A stretch of DNA of 64,000 bases from Ananas comosus (GCF_001540865.1 NC_033622.1:16639695-16703694), one strand, 5' to 3'; shown: positions 23,902 through 36,986, counted from the first letter of the stretch. Translations and numbers: made by a program. Notes: a model not told the origin generated them from the letters alone.

Positions 23902-25478
23902 AATCTAACTTAATTTATAAACATCGTCGCATGCTGAAGACATACAACTTGCCAAAAAAATCAAGCATATCGGCCACATGAAATTTTGCAGAACAAAAGG
24001 CATACTTCTGTACAAGGAGTCGCAATTTACTTGGACTCAAAATTAGAAAAGATTCCAGGACAACCAATTAAGATTGTATGATCATCTGAACCGGTGACCA
24101 TTAGTTACGACAAGGAGTGATTTAAATCTACAGAAAAGTATCCTAAGATGTAGATATAGACAAAGTGTGAAAAGAATATAGGGTGAAAATTAAGAGCACA
24201 ACAGTATCTTGAAAGCATGACCCGTTTAACTTGCAAAGCACTATAGTGACATTTTGATCCCTCAAATTCATGTCACTGACTAGTCACCAAAAAACCATCT
24301 TTCACCGCTAGAATTCCCCCACTGATCCCGTATATCGAAGGCACAATTTACACCAAATTGTTGCTTTAGTACCCTCAAAAGAACAGAGGTGATTTAGATA
24401 GACTCCATCCTGGAATAAAAATTGATCAATAGGCTCCACTCCATTCCAAAGGACGAACATACTTTCTATGTAGTAAAGAGATCCACTCCCTGGTAAAACC
24501 CTCCTGTGTTCCTTTTTGATGAGGAGAAGTCCAAATAGGTTGGTGCACCAATTTCATTTTGCATCTCATAAGACAGAAGGGGGCACTCAGCTAAAAGTTC
24601 AGATACAAAATTTACTATACATCGAGGTCTATAGCTGGACTGATGATATAGCATCCTGAGCCATAGTACAATATGCGCTCTACCAACATAGAATAACCCA
24701 ACTAGAAAAACAGCTAAAAAGAAAGAAAAGAGGATTCTTGGGAGTAAGGGAGCCTACCCAAACTCTTCTAAACATAGTAAAAGAGAAAAAATAAAAAATA
24801 AAAGGGGGGTTAAAAGTGCATGACATGGACTGGGGCCCATGGAACCAATCAAAGACCTGATCCCTCTTTAAATACAAGCTGCCATGGACCATAACTCATT
24901 CACTCAAGATGCTGGGAATCAGTACTAAACTCCATTAAATTAAAAGGGAACACTGACCCAATCATGTTGGCCATTTCATGAATGAATGATTGCATTCTAA
25001 AAGCCACACCTCTCCTTCGGCCCTATCCCCCCCCCCCCCCCCCCCCACCTTCCCTTCGGAGCACAGAAGAGTTCATTAATTGATTGTTCAAGACCATCTG
25101 ACCTCACATGAAGTCCTCCACTGTGCACTCAGTAGATCTCAGTCCCTCTCCAGCAAATCCACGCCATATAAAAACATAGGCCAATTCCCTAATCATCACA
25201 GTTGCAGGCGAAAGGGACCTATTTGGATGTCAGAATATTTTTTTTTTTGAGAGATGATGTCAGAATATATTACTTGTAGATAACTTGTGCGGTTTGGAGA
25301 TTTTACTTCGTAATTGCAATCTAGAAATTTTATTTCAGTCTGTTATAGAGTGCTCATAATTCTGAATAATCTAATCTTTATACCAGACTTTATCATCACA
25401 TTCCAAGAAAACCCATATACTATATTGTTCTGGATATTTCGCACTCCCCATCAACCAATTACCAAATGCCCTTTGATT
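23902..25478. other. Gene-free DNA, possibly transcribed on the minus strand
   Basis: Lower A/T skew than its surroundings. A 62-codon minus-strand frame at 24466-24654 has no recognisable domain. 25028-25047 is a poly(C) run. Nothing here supports a coding gene. Confidence 0.4.
25239..25255 (-). mobile_element. 17-bp remnant-sized SINE 3'-end insertion
   Basis: TTTTTTTTTTGAGAGAT (the inverse of ATCTCTC plus A tail, the exact 3' terminus of SINE family A) sits between two identical 13-bp direct repeats, GATGTCAGAATAT, at 25226-25238 and 25256-25268. The direct repeats look like a target duplication, so this reads as an extremely 5'-truncated SINE insertion. Confidence 0.7.
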
Positions 25479-25485
25479 AAGCAAA

Positions 25486-26037
25486 TGTGACGCCCCCAAC
25501 TTTCCAAGGGGATCACCAATCTTATGACTACTCTCATCTTAGCACGCTTAACTCTCTTAACCTCTTGGGCCTAGCCGCCATATATGCTTAAGTCGGATTA
25601 AGAGTTTTAGTCCTATTATATCTTACATATAGTACTACCTGGGGTCTCACATTCTCTTCCTCCTTAAGCCCTGACGTCCTCGTCAGGCTCAAACTTACAA
25701 ATACCAGGTGATGTGATACTCGTCTCGCTAGCCTAAACCGATCTTGTGGTGAGCTGCGCTCCACCCACAATAGTCAACAGTATGAGAGCCTCGCTCTTTC
25801 CGCTGTATAATCCTAGCTTAGCCGAAACTCGTCTCACACTTCTGGCTGATAATTAACTCTGATATCAACTGTGACGCCCTAACCTTCCAAGGGGGTCACC
25901 CGTCTTAGGACTACTCTCGTCCTGACACGCTTAACTCTTTTAAACTCTTGGGCCTAGCCACTACCCAAAATGCATAATCCGGGTTAAGAGTTTTAGCCCT
26001 ATTATATCTTACATATAGGACTATCTGGAATCTCACA
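25486..26037 (-). mobile_element. TRIM (terminal-repeat retrotransposon in miniature)
   Basis: Two direct repeats of about 166 and 168 bp (25486-25651 and 25870-26037) begin TGTGA and end TCACA, and share TTCCAAGGGG-TCACC, CTCTTGGGCCTAGCC and TATTATATCTTACATATAG. The 218-bp interior has, on the minus strand, a TGATATCAGAG primer-binding-site-like sequence right after the upstream repeat (family norm TGGTATCAGAGC, initiator tRNA-Met) and a GGAGGAAGAGAA polypurine tract right before the downstream repeat. That fixes the orientation. It has no coding capacity. Both flanks contain AAGCAA, a probable target duplication offset by one base. Confidence 0.85.
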
Positions 26038-26043
26038 AAGCAA

Positions 26044-27187
26044 TGCACTATACAGAATTTTTGTGCATACAAATAGGCCGAAAATGTCATTAATATTTCT
26101 AGCTCATAAATGAATAGCTCAAATTGAAGGATTCAAAATCTAAGTCAAGTGCTTATGGAAAAGCATACGGGATTGATCCCATACTTTTGGATACTCAATG
26201 TAAGTTAGGGGAGAAACTACTACCAGTTACAAAAGTTAAAAAAAGCCCCCCCCCCCCTGCCGGGCCCCCACAAAAAAAAGAAGAAAACTGTGGACACGGA
26301 AATAACCATTTGCTTTGCCTTGTGTCAGGGGTAATTAAATAGGGAAGAGAAAGCTAACAGTTAAAGAGTATAAAGCTCACAGATAACCCAAGACGAACTA
26401 TCTGCTGTACAAGCACTGCTATGTGAGGGGTAAAAATGCCTAGGATTAAAAGATGACTGTAACTGATTATGATTTAGGACCACAACCTAGTCCTTAAGGA
26501 AGCTAGATTTGTAAAGACCCAAGAATGATACGGACAAAGCCAAATATAATGAGAGAATAGTTGTAAGAAAAAGGCTTGCAGATCATCCAAAAGTAGTATT
26601 TTGGGTTTTTTTTTTTTCTTTTTCCCTTCCAAAAGTACCCCATATTTTATTTGAAAACTAGATAATTTTTATAATTTTCACAACTTCAGGACATAATTTT
26701 CCTTTCTGGACTAGAGTGATCCTCAGAGTGGGAAAAGTTTTGCATAAAGGTTGTGTTTATAAAGAATTCATTCTCATATAACCTCTTGGTGCATTTTGAT
26801 CCATAAAACGTATTCCGGCTTAAAATTAATAATCGTAAGAGTGGACTAAAGATAAAAAACTAAATACAAATAGAATTTTAGAGCAAAATGGACAAGTATC
26901 CTCTTGTCGAATCCTCACCACCCAACATTAAATATTTGAAGAGACGTAGAAATATTTGAGATAATTTATGAACAACAATATAAAGGCCTGGCATAGGTTA
27001 TCTCTGTAGATGACGAGATATTTTATTATAATGTTAGGATGCCTATGAAGCGACAAAATCGTTGCAAAGAGCAATGAGAAACTCAATTACCAATTTTCAT
27101 GCGTAAATCATGCTGTTGATGTCAACACAGTAAGTACTTAATATGATGAAGAGTTACACCAGAATTGAGAATTGCCGGTCTTTAAAG
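26044..27187. other. Gene-free intergenic DNA
   Basis: Contains a poly(C) tract at about 26247-26258. The 72-codon frame at 26124 is low complexity and unrecognised. Confidence 0.5.
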
Positions 27188-27322
27188 CCTAGTTTGGTAA
27201 TGTGGTGGCTAAAAGCACTTATTTTATGCTTTGAAAGGTCCAAAAATAATAGTTCTTTGTATTTTTTGGGTCTTTCAAAATACAAAATAGGTACTTTTAG
27301 CCACCACATTATCAAACTAGGC
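27188..27322. mobile_element. Fully palindromic 135-bp MITE
   Basis: Left arm CCTAGTTTGGTAATGTGGTG, GCTAAAAGCACTT is matched by the inverted right arm with one mismatch in the first 28 bp, and pairing continues almost to a centre of about 15 bp. Transcribed, it would form a near-perfect hairpin. No coding capacity; target duplication not resolved. Confidence 0.8.
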
Positions 27323-28608
27323 CAAAATTTCACAAATAGCTCTCACTTTTGTAATAAAGTTATTCAACTTTTTTCTTATACATTATATTTTAACAAATTA
27401 CCTTCTCTCACCCTCTAATTCTGTTTTTAACCAGGTCTTTAAGGTCATGGTTTTGGGCACTCGTTGTGAGCTATGAAATTACTAATTTTCTAGCTAATTC
27501 CTGATCTAACCATCTTTATCTCATGTGGATCACATTGCATCAACAACAAGCAACATGCATTAGGGAACAACCCAAGTTACTTTTGACGTTCTACATGCTA
27601 AATTTTGTGTATGGTGGTATATCAAACGCAAAGGCATAATAAAGATGAGATAGATTGATGTGCTAATATTGTCCATACACCAAAAAGAAAGAGTGACCAG
27701 AGAAAGTAACTTGTGGTCTAAAGAAAAGCAAATTCCTAATATTCCCACAATACTGCCAAATACTGATTTTATTTTCGAACTGACATGAAAATGAATGACA
27801 GTTACACTCAATCTCAATATGAACTATTTTATTCTTCATGCGAAGAAAGGTAATGTATTTCTTAACAGAAAACAATTGACTAATCAGTAATGACAGTATT
27901 ATACCTATTTATAATTGAGCAATCAGTAATGACAGTAATAAACCTATTTATATAGCCCACCAACCTATTGGAAACCAATAATTGATCTTTTTCTCCTTAA
28001 TTTAGATTAAGTGCGTCCTAACACAAAACAAACTAATTGAAGCAAAACAACAGCAGAAATTCACAAATTTCTTAACAAATATGATAGGGCTAAACCATAT
28101 GGTAGTATCTATATCTGTTTGGTGACTGTTAATATGCAAGTATATGATGAAAATCTTACATTTCTAAGTAATAACTGCAAAAAGAAGAATAGCATGGTAC
28201 GCATAGGAAATAAAGCATGCTATTTGGTGGTCATTAGTAGGAAATAGCATACCTACTGGGACTGAGAGCCTTTATGAGCAATAACTGGGAAGAAGGCCAC
28301 CTTTCATCAATAACAACCCATGCTGAAGATGAAAAAAGAATGACATTTATGAGAGTAGGAGAAAATTTTCTGTTCAAATTCAAGATATAAAGAACTTTGC
28401 AATTTTTTGGTGGAAGTAGATCTAAAGTAAGTTTTTACTCTTAGCCTGCTAGAGATGCTATCGGATCTGGTAAGAAATTGAATTAAGATCCAACCCATTT
28501 ACTACTGATATTTCAGTAAATAAACAATATAAATAAGCATGATATAGAGGAAAATAAACATTTGTTTTAGATAGTTCTAGTGATGTACAAAAAGAAAATA
28601 GCATCCTA

Positions 28609-29286
28609 GGCCTTGTTTGGTATTGTGTTTATTTTTTTATTTTTTTAACATTAAATTTTAGGGAAAACTTCAAAAACCCCCCCTGTGGTTTCGTGCATTC
28701 TCACTTTGCTACCCTGTGGTTTAAAACGTATCAATTTACCCCCTTGTGGTTTCATTTTTATCTTTTCGGAAGCTTTTTCGTTAATATTTCGTTAAATTAT
28801 ATACAAAAAACTTCAGATAACCATCTATATTTATCGAATAGTCACTTTAGTATCCTTTAATTTTAACTTTGTCACTGATTTTAAAAAAAAATAATAATAA
28901 AATTGATAACAAAAAGATAAAAACGAAACCACAGGGGGGCAAATTGATACGTTTTAAACCACAGGGTAGCAAAGTGAGAATGCACGAAACCACAGGGGGG
29001 GTTTTTGAAGTTTTCCCTAAATTTTATATATCAAAAAGCGTAGGAGTGGATAGTGGATTGCTTGCAATCCTTTCATCCAAGGTCTTTCCTTGACAACAAA
29101 AGACAAAAACTTGAAAACAACCTTTTTTTGCTTCCAATTTTTTTTTTAAACTAATTGTCATTTATCACTTAGCCGAATGCATTTGTAAACTAACCAACTA
29201 CAACAATAAAAGAAAAGTCTTTCCTCACACATCAAATATAGAATTAGTGTTTAAAAAGTGAAAAAACGGCAACGATACCAAACGTG
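28609..29286. mobile_element. MITE with GTTTGGTAT ends, interrupted by a second MITE
   Basis: The left end GGCCTTGTTTGGTATTGTG pairs with the right end ACGGCAACGATACCAAACG. The Mutator-like MITE at 28661-29017 sits inside it, so this element is the older of the two. Right boundary approximate. Confidence 0.55.
28661..29017. mobile_element. Mutator-like MITE with perfect 9-bp target duplication
   Basis: The ends GGGAAAACTTCAAAAACCCC and the inverse GGGGTTTTTGAAGTTTTCCC begin long inverted arms of about 85 bp (CTGTGGTTTCGTGCATTCTC … AAACGTATCAATTT). TAAATTTTA lies directly on both sides (28652-28660, 29018-29026), the 9-bp duplication expected of Mutator-like elements. No transposase. Confidence 0.9.
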
Positions 29287-31465
29287 TACTGGACTTTTTG
29301 TTAACTATATTCTAGTGTAATAGACTCAAAAGAAGAGAAGAAAAAGCTTATCCAATTGTTTTTTTTATTAAAAGGGAAAAAAAACATACCTATTGGACGT
29401 AAGAGATGCCTTTAAAAGCCTTCAATTAGCAATGGCTTTCCCTCAGTGATAGCTCACTATAACAAACTAAATTGAAGATTCCAAAGTAATGGCATAGCAT
29501 GTACGAATAAATTAGAGAAAAGATTCTGTTCAAATTGGAAAAGTAACAATCTTTGCTATGATTTCAGTGAAATAGATGGAAAAGCAGTTCCTTTGTTATC
29601 GCCCATGAACCCATGGCTAACAGTTGCATCACACGATCTCTGGATGCTGTAGATAGGCTTTTCCATTTGGGGGGCCGTAACTTATTAATGCCTGGTGTAA
29701 GTGTATCTAAAGAGCTCCCATACCTATAAAGTAGAAAAGGAAAAAAAAATTAATGTGCTTTCTCCTTTATTTGATGAAAGACTTTGTCCTCCTTTTACTT
29801 TTCATGTGTTTTTCTTTGAACCCCTTCCATCAATACAAATTCCATCATAAAAGGGGCTACTTTCCAATATTAACGAGGGTCTTTCAGTAACATCTCTTGG
29901 TACCAACCATAAATACAGATCAAAATCTTTGGACGACATGTATGCTAAAAGCTAAGGAGTTAGAAGAATTAAGTAAACAAACATACACACAACGAAAAAT
30001 CCAGGGACAACCATATCACGTACAGAGGTTCTATAACATTTTTGTGCACCAAAGACTAAAGAGCATCTAACACTACTTAGAGCAATGATAGGACCACCAA
30101 ATTGCAAAATCATATACGTTACAGTGTTCTAGTTGACTTCAACAGAATTGCGAAATAAGTTCCGGCAGAAATTAGTTCTAAATAGACAGAAGGGAAATTG
30201 AAGTAATAAAAATCTCAAATAAATATTGATTGTGCTTCTATTGCTCAACTCACCAATTAAATGGGTACATATTTTTTAACATGAAACTGTCAAACCTCTA
30301 CACATGATTCTGTAGCAATCTGTGTGACATAGCATGCTATGGTTGAGTCCTTTATATGCCTTTCTACGCCTTTTAGTAGAGCACAATGTTCTAACTCAGC
30401 ATCTTGCAACAGTCCATATAACATCATAATGCCTTTAAGATGTACACTTTTGATCAGTCAAGAGCAACTCAATACACTAGTGCAGTAGTATTATGATCAT
30501 TGAGCTGTATACCTTGATCAGTCAAGAAAAGAAGATACAGTAATAGTACTGAAGAAAACTACAGATGAAGCCAATGTAGACAACCAGCCAAAAGAACATG
30601 CGAAGAAAAAGATTAACAAGATAAAAAGTTTATGCTCTTCATACAGAAATACAGAAGTCATTGATCACCTCCAATGATGAACATAACAAAGAAAAAGCCA
30701 TAAACTGCTATAAAGAATTCCTTAAAACAAGTCAATTCATTAGAATTCTCTACTTTCCTCGTCAAAATGACTCACTTGGTATGACTAAGTTTTGAGTGTT
30801 GGGGGACAAATTAACAAAAATGATGTATTCCTACTACACAGCCATTAAAGTAACCGGTGTTGTGGATAATGAACTACGATTTTTCTGCAAATTCAATCTT
30901 AAAAATACTCAATTATTATGATAAGTTATAGAGAAGTTTCTCTTTTCTCGTTTTTTTTAATTTAATATGTTGCAAATAGATTTATTGCGAAGATAATGAA
31001 CAAACAAATTTACGCAGACAAGGTTTAGCATGTCAGGGATTGGTGGGGCATGTTACAATGCCGACACTATATCAGCACAGTTGTTACAATGAAAGTAAGA
31101 TTAAATCAGTGGCATATAATAGGTACATATTTCAGATCTGCCTGGACTACATAATTCATTGCGTGATTAAACTTTGGTAAGATTAAAACTACTGGGGTAA
31201 AAATAGGTCTTCTCTTGATTTATACTAGTGATTTGAGAAAAGTTACAAAGAGTTCATGAAAATTCGATTAAATCAGCAGAAAATAATGGAAAACATCCTA
31301 AATCTGCTTACACTACATGATTCGCACATTTGCATGATGAAACTTTGTAAGATTAAGAATCTTAAGACACATAATAGGATTTTACCTATTTTGTACCATC
31401 AACATGATTAGCATTAAAGTAAGAGAAAATCATTTGACTAAATTAGTCATAGAGAATGCATAGAT
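29287..31465. other. Gene-free intergenic DNA
   Basis: AT-rich, with short frames only. No recognisable repeat boundaries or RNA genes. Confidence 0.5.
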
Positions 31466-31724
31466 ACTTCACAGATCATTATTTTACTGATCATAGTAAC
31501 TGATAGCAGTCACAGATTATTATTTTACCTATCATTATAGCTGATAAGACAATGCATAAATAATTTCTATGACGAAATTGTAGGAGAATGATTTTCTCTT
31601 ACTTCACAGATCATTATTTTACTGATCATAGTAACTGATAGCAGTCACAGATTATTATTTTACCTATCATTATAGCTGATAAGACAATGCATAAATAATT
31701 TCTATGACGAAATTGTAGGAGAAT
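31466..31724. repeat. Tandem duplication, period 135 bp
   Basis: ACTTCACAGATCATTATTTT starts at 31466 and again at 31601, and the copies match for about 124 bp. It is followed by a shorter duplicated phrase, AAATTGGTGTGCAATTCC, at about 31757 and 31796. Confidence 0.9.
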
Positions 31725-32533
31725 TTTTTAGTACCAAATCTTTTCAACATCACGAAAATTGGTGTGCAATTCCGTTCAACATAACTTCACAAAAATTGGT
31801 GTGCAATTCCATTTATTGTGAAAACATAGTGGTGTGAATATACATTTTGAAGAAAATAGGAATAGATTCTAAAAAAAATGTCATTTATAATAACTATCAC
31901 TGAATTATATGTATTATGAGATATTCTTGCATTCTTTTCAATCTAATCACATAGGTCTTTACATATTACATGCTTTGTCAGTAGACTCAGTGCTAACATC
32001 ATAATAGAAGAGCATGTCCCAATGAAGATATGATGAGACCTGAGCAAATCCTGCCCCGCCCACCAACTTGGCCCACAATGTGATCTATTGTAGATCACGT
32101 CAGGCTCAGCATGGTTCGTCTAGCCGGTCAACCTCAAATGTTGAGGCCCAAGAAAATGCGAGGCTGGCCCAAGTTTATCATTTCTTTGGTTAACCCAGCT
32201 TGTCCTGAGGTTTTACTACTCGAACGACCTGGCCCGCTCATTTTGGATCGAACAGAGGCATACAAATTTATAAAATTTCCAATCTGGGTTTTCAGCCCAG
32301 ATATGATGATATATATGCCTAAACTTCTAACAAAGACTTTGCCTTCTCTGCAATCCACCACTATTTAATTAAATTCTCAGCTGTATTGTTGTTAGTAGTA
32401 AAATCCTCTTCATTAATGACATGGTGAGAAATTAGATTTATGCAAACCATTAGTAGAAGCTGGTTTGTCGGTGCTTGCTGAATCTCCCACGCAAGCAAGT
32501 TTCTTCATTATTCATTTCTGCTTATAACAATTT

Positions 32534-32727
32534 CATAAGAATCAGTGGGTTTAACTTAAGACAATCGTATACACTTACATACCAGTAACTACCTACACAT
32601 GCACATGCATGTACTTAATCTTTGTGACGTCATAAGAATCAGTGGGTTTAACTTAAGACAATTGTATACACTTACATACCAATAAATACCTACACATGCA
32701 CATGCATGTACTTAATCTTTGTGATGT
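32534..32727. repeat. Tandem duplication, period 97 bp
   Basis: CATAAGAATCAGTGGGTTTA starts at about 32534 and again at about 32631, with only a few substitutions between the copies. Confidence 0.9.
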
Positions 32728-32984
32728 CTTCAAACTTGTAGTGCACCCTTTACAAGGAGTTTATAAAGCTAGAATGATTGTACATAAATACCAAATATAC
32801 AAAATAAAATGTGTTGTAGATTTTAGCAAGCAGCAAATATATGTGTACCAAAAAAACTGTTAAACTGATGGATGCTGATATATGCGATTCAATACCTCAA
32901 TGACGGAAAGAGCAAAGGGATCTCCATTCTTCAAGTCCATCTTGCAAATATCAGCTCATACATGAAGACCACTCGAAAGAAAAA

Positions 32985-33360
32985 GCATAGCATCAGCATC
33001 GCGGATTACTTTATTGCCTTGTACTGTCAGTTACCTGGTTTAAGGTTCCAAGTACAGGAAAAGCCATAGCATCAGCATGGTGGGTTACTTTATTGCCTTG
33101 TTTACTGTCAGTTAGCTGATGAATTACTTAACTGACTTGCTTACTTTACTCTCAGTTACGTGGTTTCAGGTTCCAAGTATGGGAAAAGTCACAGCAGCAT
33201 GGCGGATTACTTTATTGCCTTGTATACTGTCAGTTAGCTGATGGATTACTTTACTGCCTTGCTTACTTTACTCTCAGTTACATGGTCTAAGGTTCCAAGT
33301 ACGGGAAAAGGCATAGCAGCATGGCGGATTGCTTTATTGCCTTGTTTACTGTCAGTTACA
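32985..33360. repeat. Imperfect tandem array, about 80-125 bp units
   Basis: The phrase GATTACTTTATTGCCTTGT plus TACTGTCAGTTA and GGTTCCAAGTA-GGGAAAAG recurs from 32985 to 33360 in about four units. The first unit is shorter. An internal partial repeat (ACTTTACTCTCAGTTA) is present in the two long units. Confidence 0.85.
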
Positions 33361-34794
33361 AAACAAACAAGTAATGTGTGCTACAACAATTTTTATTTGA
33401 TCAGTTTGAACTTGGAGTAATCAACAGTAGTAAATTGTTGGTTTAATCTAACATAGGATCTTCCTTCCAACTATTTTAATTGCTTTTCAACACCATAGCA
33501 ACATCTTTTTTCCACGAGGACTGCATTCTTTTTTCAAAATAAAAGAAAGAATCATAAACAGTACAGATGATGCAAGAACGCTTCTACCAACAAGCTTAGG
33601 TTGCCAAACAACTATGAAAAACTATATATCCTGTTAAATCTAATAAAGAATGTAGATAGTTCACTGGCAACGAAAGATTGCAGAAAGTAAAAAGATGCCA
33701 TTTCTTATGTAAGCAGTGTTCAAATTAGGCATTTAGAACTTAGAAGCATGAAGGAAAGCCTTTGAGTTGATCTGTTCCTAGAAAGACTGGGACAACGCAT
33801 CTGAAGCACACAAATGAGGTGGATTCAACGCGTCATTAGTTATGATGTCAACAGAGTAGAAGTGAGAAACTTCGTGCCACAACCAACTGATAAACATTAA
33901 ATTGTAGCAAGTCACAAAAGCAACAAATGGCACCATCAACTTACAGAATGGCATCTAATGATGCTTCCGATGCCATCTATATCTGGGCCATCATACGTCC
34001 TGCTCATTCACATATATCTCTTCAACATCAACACCATCAAATAGTCCCTACAGAATTGACAACTTAGAGGTTACCACAAAGAATCCATGCATAATAGAGT
34101 TCATGTGAAAGTACTAACGCGTACACCTCATTTTCTTTAACGCTGGATCTTCATCCAATGTTATTATGCATTGTCATACACTACTTGTCTGGGTTAGAAT
34201 TCATGTGGCTGCCACTCCAATAATCAGAAAGCATTGCATATGTGAAATATGAAACTGCAGCATTTGAAGAGCATTATTTTTATCCAGATTCTGTACTTCC
34301 AAATAAGTTTTACCCCTCAAGATGCTCCAACATGTTTCTCATTACCTGTCCATGCAGGGCACATGACTTTATTAAGGCCACACATATCTTTTCAATGCCA
34401 TAATCACAAAATAAAGAAGGTAATACCTACAAGTAAACAAAAGTAACAAAACTGGAAAAATCTTACATAACGAAATTCCTCATGATAGCAGTATTGAGGT
34501 TCAAGGAGGCGGCTTTCATATGTAGTGGATTGTGAAGTTTATTGTCTCATTTTTATGAATGTAGTAACAGCATGTCAAAACATCTATGAGGCTTTTATTT
34601 TTTTACCAAAATTTATGTTTGATGAATTTGCACTTAAGTCATTTCTGCTGCATCATTAAGGTCCCTTAAATTGCTATTTATGGATAGACATATCGCAACC
34701 CCAAAGAAGATTCGACAGGACTATAACTAGCAGATAAATAATGTAGTAACATTTTTCCTAATTGACAAACAAAAGCACCACTTTATGTTCAGAG

Positions 34795-34836
<42 letters not shown>

Positions 34837-35769
34837 TGTGAGAATGTAACACATTCAACCTGAATAAATCATGTGCAAACTAATTTCTCTAGTTCATCCA
34901 GTTCCTCGGCCTTTAGGTTTTGTTCACCTCACACCGCTTTGAGTCCAATTTTTTCAAATGTTCTGGAGATCAGAAAAATATACTAGCAGTAAATTTCTCA
35001 AGGTATATCACTTCTGATCTAATTTCAGCTCCTTCTGCTTCATAAATCATAATCCATCCGAGTTCCGCACCTGCCAAGTGTGCTCCAATTTCAGCTACAA
35101 TTCTGAAGTGAATGAGAAATACCCAACTTCAATATTCAATTGTGCCATAGTAACCAAGACACAAGAAATTCCAAAGGAGCTCTTACCTTGATACTTCTAC
35201 ATTTTTTTTTTTCATGCTATATTTTCTGAGTTAGGACTGTATAAGTTCTACTTGATCAAAATAAATAGAACAGAGAAAGAAGGCAGCAAAAAAACTCTTT
35301 TTTGCAGCCAAAAAAGCAGGATTTTATCAGGTTTTTTCCCATTGATAAGCTACATCTTAGTATCTAGACTAGCTAGAGCATTTGAGTGAAGATTAGACAC
35401 ATTTAAAAGTGGTAGTGATCGGCCTGCCTTCACTCTTTTTCCTCTGCAGCATGCATGCAGAGAGAGAGAGAGAGTACAACTACAACCTAAAATAGTTACC
35501 GGATCTTTGTAGCTCCTGTTTCCTTTTGTTTTTTATGGGCTCTACATTTCGTTAGGATAGCAAAGCAAAGTTAGGTAAGAGATGTAGGCTAGGTTAATGG
35601 AGAACATGGAGAAAGCCGCGTTCACCGCATGATTTCCAGTTATTTTGTTTATCAGGAGTGAGAAAACCACTGTTACAGCCTTACCTGAACTGGCCACGCA
35701 TCCACTTTAATGACAAACAACCCAGGACAAATGGAAGAACCGAGAAATAATTCTATAAATCAAATATGA
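33361..35769. other. Gene-free intergenic DNA
   Basis: 34796-34832 is a (GA)n run and 35459-35474 a shorter one. No coding frame with support. If the minus-strand transcript proposed from 37.1 kb exists, this would be intron or non-coding exon. Confidence 0.45.
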
Positions 35770-36906
35770 TGGCAGCTCTCACCTGAGATGGAGTGGGAGG
35801 AGGAAAGACGATGATGTAAGGGGCGCGCAATACCCTCGATCTCGAAAAATATCCATGAAAAGATAACACAGGGAAACATCAGAAATAAATAGAAGCAAAA
35901 AATCATGTAAACTAAAAGAAAAGAAAACTAATCTGTGCACCTATTGGTCCTATGTTGTGGAAAGATGGCCATCCCATGCCATATGATGTTTTACCGAAAG
36001 AAACCTAAGAAGAGATCAAGAGCCCAAAACAAACAAGGGATGGGCATTGCTCTCGCCCGGTATGGTGTTCCAGGAAAGATGGAGTAGGTGACAAATCACG
36101 TCCCTTGGAGTCCCACATATTTCATTAACGGAACAAACATTGGAAACTAGTAAATAGAGATCAAAATCGTGTTAACTAAAAGCAGAAGAAAACTACTCTG
36201 TGAAACTATGGATATGGATGCAGATAACAATCTGAATCATATATGATGATCAACCGGAAAAAAGAAAAAACACCTAAAAACAGAGCAAGAATTAATGTAA
36301 TCAACAGCGATAGCTCTCACCTGAGAGCGCGTGCCAAGAAGAAGAAGGAGTAGCCTATTATATCTTGATCTCCCCAAAATTTCATGAAGAGATCAAACAG
36401 AGAAAACATTAACAATGAATAAAGACCAAATCGTGTAAAATAAAAGAAAATTAAAACTAATCAACGAACATATGAATTCCATTGTAATGAAAAGATAATC
36501 ATCTCACACGACGATCCACCAAAAAAAGAAAAGAAAAAGAAAAAAAAAAAAAACCCAAAAATGATCAAGAACTAACGTAATCAACAACGAATGCACTGAC
36601 CTGAGATGGCGTGCCTGGAAAGGAGTAGGCGATGTATCACATTTCTCGATATCCCATGGATTTCATGAAAAGATCAAACAGAAAACACATTAACAACAAA
36701 TAGAGAATAAAATCATGTTAAATATAAGAAAAAATAAACCTAATCTGCGAAAAAGAGAACGATCTGAACCGATGTGACGATATACCCAAAAAGAAAACAT
36801 AATTAAGCGGATCAAGAATCCAGGGAAGATCAAAGGCAAGTGATCGATACCCTAATGTAATCGAAACTAACATTTTCTACAAGCAAATGTAACGATTGCT
36901 CTCACC
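35770..36906 (-). repeat. Five-unit tandem array with exon/donor-like sequence in most units
   Basis: Units of about 265-305 bp repeat. On the minus strand each carries a CTCAG|GT-type junction: donors at 36905 (GTGAGAGC), 36600 (GTCAGTGC), 36320 (GTGAGAGC) and 35782 (GTGAGAGC); the unit near 36055 has lost it. Each junction is followed further along the minus strand by a GATCAA(G/A)-rich segment and preceded by CATGAAAT-TTTC-like sequence. It reads as a tandemly duplicated first exon plus intron start. No protein is encoded. Confidence 0.6.
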
Positions 36907-36986
36907 TGAGAAGAGTTCTTAGAGAACGACGCCCTCTCGAACGCCTTCTCCCTTCTTCTTCTTCTTCTTCTTCTTCTTCTTCTTCT

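Noticed and set aside
24466..24654. 62-codon minus-strand frame ending GFYQGVDLFTT
   Set aside because: Looks protein-like in composition but has no recognised family, no neighbouring exons and no start context; kept only as a note in the intergenic entry.
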